A stretch of 38,537 nt of DNA from an uncultured Verrucomicrobiota bacterium (GTDB taxonomy: Bacteria > Verrucomicrobiota > Verrucomicrobiia > Limisphaerales > CAIYYI01). Below the pieces are notes generated by a model. The model was not told where the DNA came from and did not search any database. It saw only the letters and a list, made by a program, of their open reading frames with translations. A program made the translations under genes and the position numbers. Positions 34,689 through 38,537 of this stretch are shown here, in pieces (position 1 is the first letter of the stretch; every line of letters begins with the position of its first letter). The stretch covers positions 1 to 38,537 of the forward strand of contig CAIYYI010000034.1 of assembly GCA_903930345.1 (NCBI GenBank), in the 5' to 3' direction.

Positions 34689-35882
34689 ATGTCACAGAGA
34701 CCTCTTAATGTCGGTTTGGTTGGTGGCGGCAAGGGCGCGTTCATCGTCCATCCCCATCAGAAAGCCATTCACTTTGACGGCACCCGCCGTGTCGTGGCCG
34801 GCGCACTGTTCCCGGATCCCAAGATTGCCCTGGAAGAAGCCGCCAAGTGGCCGTACCCCATCAAGGGCTACGGTTCCTATGACGAAATGATCGCGGCCAA
34901 CGCCACGCTGCCCGAGGATCAGAAGCTGGACTACATCCTCATCGTCACCCCGAACTTTGTCCACTTTGACCCGGCGATGAAGGCGATGAAGGCGGGTATC
35001 GCGGTGTTCTGCGAGAAGCCGTTGTGCCTGAACCTCAAGGAGGCCAACGAGTTGGTGAAGGCCTCGCGCAAGCTGAATGTGCCGTTTGGCGTGGCGCACA
35101 CCTACCTGGGCCACTGGACCAGCCGGCTCTCCCGCTATATCGTCCAAAGCGGCCTGCTCGGCGACGTCCGCTGGGTGGACAGCTACTACATTCAGGGCTG
35201 GCTGGCCACCAAACTGGAAGCCACCGGGCAGCAGCAGGCCTCCTGGCGCGTCGATCCCAAGCGCGCGGGTGGTTCCGGCTGCGGCGGCGATATCGGCACA
35301 CATGCCCTCATGCAGCTCCGCTACGTGACCGGCCTGGATGTCACCAAGGTCTCCGCCCAGATGGAAACCTTTGTGGAAGGCCGCATGCTGGATGACCACT
35401 TTACCATCTACTGCGGTCTGAGCAACGGCGGCAAGGCCCTCGTGCGCGCCTCCCAGATCTGCATCGGCCACAAGAACGATCTCGGCATCGTCATCGCCGG
35501 CACCAAGGGCACCCTGGTCTGGAAGCAGGAAACCCCGGAGAGTATCACCATCCTGCTGCCGAACCAGCCGGATCGCGTCTATTGGCGCGGCGCGGTGACC
35601 CCGGGCGACGGTTTCATGCCCAAGGACATGCCGGCCGACCTCATGGCCGAGCCGACCATCCCGAGCGGCCACCCCGAGGCGTTCCACGATGCCTTCGCCC
35701 GCCTGCACCGCTGCTTCGAGGTCGATGTCCGCAAGTGGAAGGCCGGCGAGAAGTTCAACAGCGACGGCAGCAAGTACGCCAGCGTGGAAGACGGCTGGAA
35801 AGGGATCGCCTTCATCGAGACCTGCGTCAAGAGCAGCAAGAAGAAGGGCGCCTGGACCGCCATGCCAACGGCCAAGTTCTGA
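34689..35882 (+). CDS. Gfo/Idh/MocA-family oxidoreductase
   Basis: 397 residues with no signal peptide. The Rossmann NAD(P) motif GLVGGGKGAF is at 9-18, ILIVTPNFVHFDPAMKAMKAG follows, and the catalytic E109-K110-P111 is in CEKPL. GGDIGTHALMQL holds D201 and H205, the Asp/His pair of the family. It probably oxidises or reduces a sugar, inositol or similar hydroxy compound; substrate unknown. Codon use is strongly skewed (Lys almost always AAG, GGC for Gly), suggesting high expression. There is no clear Shine-Dalgarno site before ATG 34689. A strong terminator follows. It diverges from the glycosidase pair (191-bp gap). Confidence 0.9.
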   Translation: MSQRPLNVGLVGGGKGAFIVHPHQKAIHFDGTRRVVAGALFPDPKIALEEAAKWPYPIKGYGSYDEMIAANATLPEDQKLDYILIVTPNFVHFDPAMKAMKAGIAVFCEKPLCLNLKEANELVKASRKLNVPFGVAHTYLGHWTSRLSRYIVQSGLLGDVRWVDSYYIQGWLATKLEATGQQQASWRVDPKRAGGSGCGGDIGTHALMQLRYVTGLDVTKVSAQMETFVEGRMLDDHFTIYCGLSNGGKALVRASQICIGHKNDLGIVIAGTKGTLVWKQETPESITILLPNQPDRVYWRGAVTPGDGFMPKDMPADLMAEPTIPSGHPEAFHDAFARLHRCFEVDVRKWKAGEKFNSDGSKYASVEDGWKGIAFIETCVKSSKKKGAWTAMPTAKF

Positions 35883-35887
35883 CCGAA

Positions 35888-35939
35888 CTTTGACTTTGTC
35901 AAAGCCAGGGACGGTTCCCCACGGGACCGTCCCTTTTTT
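35888..35939 (+). terminator. Two stacked hairpins with T run after the Gfo/Idh gene
   Basis: First hairpin: CTTTGAC (35888-35894) and GTCAAAG (35898-35904), 7 bp with a 3-base loop. Second: AGGGACGGT (35907-35915) and ACCGTCCCT (35926-35934), 9 perfect pairs extendable by three more (one wobble) to a CCAC-type loop, followed by six T's (35934-35939). This is the clearest intrinsic terminator in the window and isolates the oxidoreductase as a single-gene unit. Confidence 0.85.
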
Positions 35940-35980
35940 CATGTGCGGGACACTCTGGCCGCCGGGCGGGAGCAAAAGCA

Positions 35981-36011
35981 TTGACGCAGATTCGGAATCG
36001 CGGAATGGTAT
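35981..36011 (+). promoter_or_regulatory. Candidate promoter for the FAD oxidoreductase
   Basis: TTGACG at 35981-35986 is followed after 19 bp by TGGTAT at 36006-36011, only 7 bp before ATG 36018. If used, the message would be nearly leaderless. The spacing is long and the match poor, so confidence is low. Confidence 0.25.
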
Positions 36012-36017
36012 CCACCC

Positions 36018-37388
36018 ATGAGCACCACGATGAACCGCAGAAGTCTGCTGAAGCTTCTCTCCGCCGCCGGCCTGGGCACGGCTTTTGCCCGCCGCACCAT
36101 GGCCGATGAGATCGGCGCCGCGCCAAAAAATCCGGCCGTCCCGGAGGGGAAACTGGTTTCCGCAAAGCAGGCGCCCCGGTATCCGGCCAGGCTCGTGGGT
36201 GGCCGGGTGATCCAGCCGGAACGCCCGCTGACCGTCACGAATGAGACGGATGTGCTGGTGGTGGGGGGCGGACCCGCCGGATTCGCCGCCGCCATTGCCG
36301 CCGCCCGCACCGGGGCCAAAACCACGCTGGTGGAACGCTACGGCTATTTCGGCGGGCAATGGACCGGCGGCCTGGTGCTCCTGGTCATCAGCTCCCACGC
36401 GAAAGAGAACGGGTCGTTGGTCAAGGTGCTGCGCGGGGTGGGGGATGAATTGCTGGAACGGCTGACCAAGTTCGACGGGGCCGTGGTGAACCAGAACCCG
36501 GGCAAGTTCAACCCCACCTCCGATCCCGAGGCCACCAAGTACATGATGGATGAAATGATCCGCGAGGCTGGCGTGAAAGTGTTCCTTCATTGCTGGGTGG
36601 CGGATGTGGTGATGAGTGGCCCCCTGATTCGCGGCGTGGTTTTCGAAAGCAAGGCCGGGCGGCAGGCCATCCTGGCCAAGGTCGTGGTGGATGCCACCGG
36701 AGATGGGGACGTCTTTGCGGCGGCGGGCGCGGAGCACGAGCTGCGGCTCCACGCCATTGGCATGGTGCACCGCCTGGGCAATGTGGACCGCACCGACCCG
36801 GCCAAACTCAAGGAGGGCGGGATCAAATCACTGGGTTCGATCGAGCCGCTTTCCAGCGTGAAATGGGTGAACCTGCGCGGCCCCAGCACCAACTGCCTCG
36901 ACATTGGCGAGCTGACCCGGCTGGAGATGGAGCATCGCCGCAGCATCTGGAAGCGGGTCCAGCAGATGCGCCAGACGCCTGGTGGCGAGAAACTGTTTCT
37001 CCTCCAGACCGCCCCGCAGATCGGCGTGCGGATCTCCCGGCTGCTGGCCGGCACCCACCAGCTCACCTATGCCGAGGCCCGCGAAGGCATGAAATTCCCG
37101 GACACCATCGCCGTGGGCGGGGCGCAGAATGCCCAGCATCGCGGGTGGCCGATCCCTTACGGCGTGATGGTGCCCAAGAAGCTGGACAACCTGCTGGCCG
37201 CCGGCCGTTGCGTCTGCGTGGATGAGGCCCTGATCGAGGACATGCGCCTGATCGCCTCCTGCCTCACCACCGGCCACGCGGCGGGCACCGCCGCCGCCCT
37301 ATCCGTGCAGAACAAGTGCCGCCCGCGCGACCTGGCGATGGACAAGCTGCAGAAGAAGCTGCTTGAACAGGGCGCGTATCTGGGCTGA
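36018..37388 (+). CDS. Tat-exported FAD-dependent oxidoreductase
   Basis: 456 residues. The N-terminal NRRSLLKLLSAAGLGTAFA is a Tat signal, so export of the folded protein with FAD to the periplasm is expected. The dinucleotide fold GGGPAGFAAAIAAARTGAKTTLVER starts at G83, followed by GYFGGQWTGGL, typical of the FAD_oxidored (PF12831-like) group. VVVDATGDGDVFAAAGAEHE and the C-terminal IPYGVMVPKKLDNLLAAGRCVCVDEALIEDMRLIASCLTTGHAAGTAAALSV complete the FAD site. Substrate unknown. It ends 16 bp before the iron-sulfur membrane protein, a plausible electron partner. A second ATG at 36030 would also preserve the Tat motif. Confidence 0.88.
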   Translation: MSTTMNRRSLLKLLSAAGLGTAFARRTMADEIGAAPKNPAVPEGKLVSAKQAPRYPARLVGGRVIQPERPLTVTNETDVLVVGGGPAGFAAAIAAARTGAKTTLVERYGYFGGQWTGGLVLLVISSHAKENGSLVKVLRGVGDELLERLTKFDGAVVNQNPGKFNPTSDPEATKYMMDEMIREAGVKVFLHCWVADVVMSGPLIRGVVFESKAGRQAILAKVVVDATGDGDVFAAAGAEHELRLHAIGMVHRLGNVDRTDPAKLKEGGIKSLGSIEPLSSVKWVNLRGPSTNCLDIGELTRLEMEHRRSIWKRVQQMRQTPGGEKLFLLQTAPQIGVRISRLLAGTHQLTYAEAREGMKFPDTIAVGGAQNAQHRGWPIPYGVMVPKKLDNLLAAGRCVCVDEALIEDMRLIASCLTTGHAAGTAAALSVQNKCRPRDLAMDKLQKKLLEQGAYLG

Positions 37389-37404
37389 TTCCCCAGCGGC
37401 GATC

Positions 37405-38537
37405 ATGGAGAACCCAGACCAGGCCACCCGCCGGCGCGGATTCCTCCGCACCGCTGGACGCTGGTTTGTGCTGATCACCGCCGGGCTGTTGGCTTGGCCG
37501 GGGCGGACGGATTCCTCCCTGGCTGTGATCCTGCCGGCCCTAAGCCCCTTCACCGGCTTGTGTTCGGCTGGGGCCGTGCGGGGTGTGGGCCTGTTGACGG
37601 TCTGCGCCCTTCCCGTGCTGCTGCTGGTGGTGATGTATCCCAGGTGGTTTTGTCGGCATGCCTGCCCCACCGGGTTCCTGCAGGAGCTGTTGCAGCGTTT
37701 GCGGCCCGGGGCAACGGGGCGGTGGCCGGGTTGTCCCCCTCTGGGGCCGTGGGTGGCCCTGCTGACCCTTGGCGGAGCGGTGTTCGGGCTGCCGCTTTTT
37801 CTCTGGCTGGATCCCCTGGCCATCTTCAACGGGTTCCTCAACGCGTGGCGGGCGCCCCTGGCCATCGCCTCTTTGGCCAGCGGCCTGGCTTTGCCAGCCC
37901 TGCTGGTCCTGGACCTGGTGTTCCCGCGCCTGTGGTGCCAGCGGCTCTGCCCGCTGGGGGCCACGCAGGATCTCCTGATGCGCTCCCGCCACTGGCTTGG
38001 GCAAATCGGACGGGTCCGATCAGCCCCTGCCGATCAATCCGTTCGTCCGGCGCGGCGCTGGTTTCTGTCCGCCTGCCTGGGTGCCGCCGGGGCTGGGGCC
38101 TGGCGCGCGGCAGGCAGTCCGCCCAGTCCCCTCCTGCGGCCGCCGGGCGCGCTGGACGAGGCCCGGTTCAAGGCGGTGTGCGTCCGGTGCGGCAACTGTG
38201 CCCAGACCTGTCCGTCAAAAATCATCCAGCCGGATTTCGGCGCGGGCGGGGTGGCTGGATTCCTGGCGCCCCGGCTGCAATTTGATGCGGATTTCTGCCG
38301 GAAGGATTGTCGCCGCTGCCATCAGGTCTGCCCCAGCGGGGCCATTACCCGGCTATCGCTGGCGCAGAAGCAGCGGCAGGTCATCGGTCCGGCAAAGGTG
38401 GATCTGGACACCTGCCTGCTGGCAAATGGCCGGGAATGTGTCGCCTGCATTCGCCAATGCCCGTACGAGGCCATCGCGATGAAAAGCACGGATGGCGGCT
38501 TCTCCAACCAGCCGGTGGTGGACCTGGCCCGCTGCAC
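37405..38537 (+). CDS. NapH/NapG-like polyferredoxin fusion, incomplete at right edge
   Basis: 377 codons are present from ATG 37405 and the frame is still open at the window end. A Tat-like start (TRRRGFLRTAGRWFVL) leads into a NapH/NosR/RdxA-type membrane part with CRHACPTGFLQE (83-94) and CQRLCPLGATQDL (178-190), the paired C-x3-C-P motifs. At 217-221 a second twin-Arg motif (ARRWFL) precedes a hydrophobic anchor (SACLGAAGAGAW). NapG/MauM-like clusters follow: C259/262/265/269, C298/302/305/309 and C337/345/348/352, and a final Cys at 377 opening another set. It would pass electrons across the membrane to periplasmic partners. It lies 16 bp behind the FAD oxidoreductase, so a two-gene redox unit is likely. 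The start is the only ATG that retains the N-terminal motif. Confidence 0.85.
   Translation, partial: MENPDQATRRRGFLRTAGRWFVLITAGLLAWPGRTDSSLAVILPALSPFTGLCSAGAVRGVGLLTVCALPVLLLVVMYPRWFCRHACPTGFLQELLQRLRPGATGRWPGCPPLGPWVALLTLGGAVFGLPLFLWLDPLAIFNGFLNAWRAPLAIASLASGLALPALLVLDLVFPRLWCQRLCPLGATQDLLMRSRHWLGQIGRVRSAPADQSVRPARRWFLSACLGAAGAGAWRAAGSPPSPLLRPPGALDEARFKAVCVRCGNCAQTCPSKIIQPDFGAGGVAGFLAPRLQFDADFCRKDCRRCHQVCPSGAITRLSLAQKQRQVIGPAKVDLDTCLLANGRECVACIRQCPYEAIAMKSTDGGFSNQPVVDLARC

Noticed and set aside
35888..35904. TTTGAC-TTT-GTCAAA dyad resembling an FNR site
   Set aside because: The half-sites are spaced by three, not four, bases, and the dyad lies just after a stop codon stacked on a terminator. 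A hairpin is the better reading.
34692..36770. A 692-codon antisense frame over the Gfo/Idh and FAD oxidoreductase genes
   Set aside because: It spans two real genes and a clear terminator on the plus strand and shows no recognisable domain.
37494..38285. A 263-codon open frame with ATG at 37494
   Set aside because: It is out of frame with the Cys-rich polyferredoxin read from 37405, and its translation (Gly/Ala/Arg-rich, no motifs) is a GC-rich shadow.

Overview
The window is high-GC DNA (clearly above 60 % by eye) from a Gram-negative bacterium, most likely a Verrucomicrobiota member of the Pedosphaera/Limisphaera type. The clues are a 1,568-residue secreted protein of stacked Ig-like domains ending in a 'SSNLVNWAAVTNL...FYRAVKN' tail, secreted glycosidases, a Tat-exported FAD oxidoreductase, a Gfo/Idh/MocA protein and mostly weak Shine-Dalgarno sites. 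The lineage is inferred from gene style, not from a marker gene.

Layout. 1-306 is the 3' end of an ISKra4-like transposase. 427-1221 encodes an outer-membrane beta-barrel, and 1453-6159 the Ig-repeat protein. 6156-24263 (minus strand) is an apparently continuous run of 18 genes for nitrate respiration and molybdenum cofactor (Moco). In transcription order these are: diheme cytochrome c, narG, narH, narJ, a narI-Rieske fusion, cytochrome b, monoheme cytochrome c, two narK transporters, a MOSC protein, mobA, a TauE/SafE-type permease, moaD, moaE, moeA, moaC, mog and moaA. 24439-29703 (plus) holds a DUF2760 gene followed by two paralogous Hsp70-family genes. 29780-31588 is a GT-C type membrane glycosyltransferase. 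31637-34497 (minus) is a pair of secreted carbohydrate-active proteins (GH5-like plus an unknown). 34689-38537 (plus) holds a Gfo/Idh/MocA oxidoreductase with a clear terminator, a Tat-exported FAD oxidoreductase, and a polyferredoxin running off the right edge.

How it works together. NarGH is the cytoplasm-facing molybdo-iron-sulfur nitrate reductase and NarJ its assembly chaperone. NarI carries both haem-b ligand pairs but continues in frame into a Tat-like signal anchor, a coiled coil and a complete Rieske [2Fe-2S] domain. Directly downstream lie a b6-type cytochrome b with PEWY and a membrane-anchored cytochrome c; another anchored diheme cytochrome c opens the operon. The cluster therefore appears to encode a nitrate reductase physically joined to a Rieske/cytochrome b quinol-oxidising module, which is the most interesting system here. 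The two NarK proteins would handle nitrate uptake and nitrate/nitrite exchange. The Moco genes cover cyclic pyranopterin formation (moaA, moaC), MPT synthase (moaD, moaE), adenylation and Mo insertion (mog, moeA) and GMP attachment (mobA). MoeB, molybdate uptake (modABC) and any nitrite reductase are absent from the window. A near-perfect FNR-type dyad sits just upstream of the first gene, with a weaker TTG-N8-CAA dyad before the narK that leads into the Moco half, suggesting anaerobic control. No rRNA, tRNA or CRISPR array was seen.
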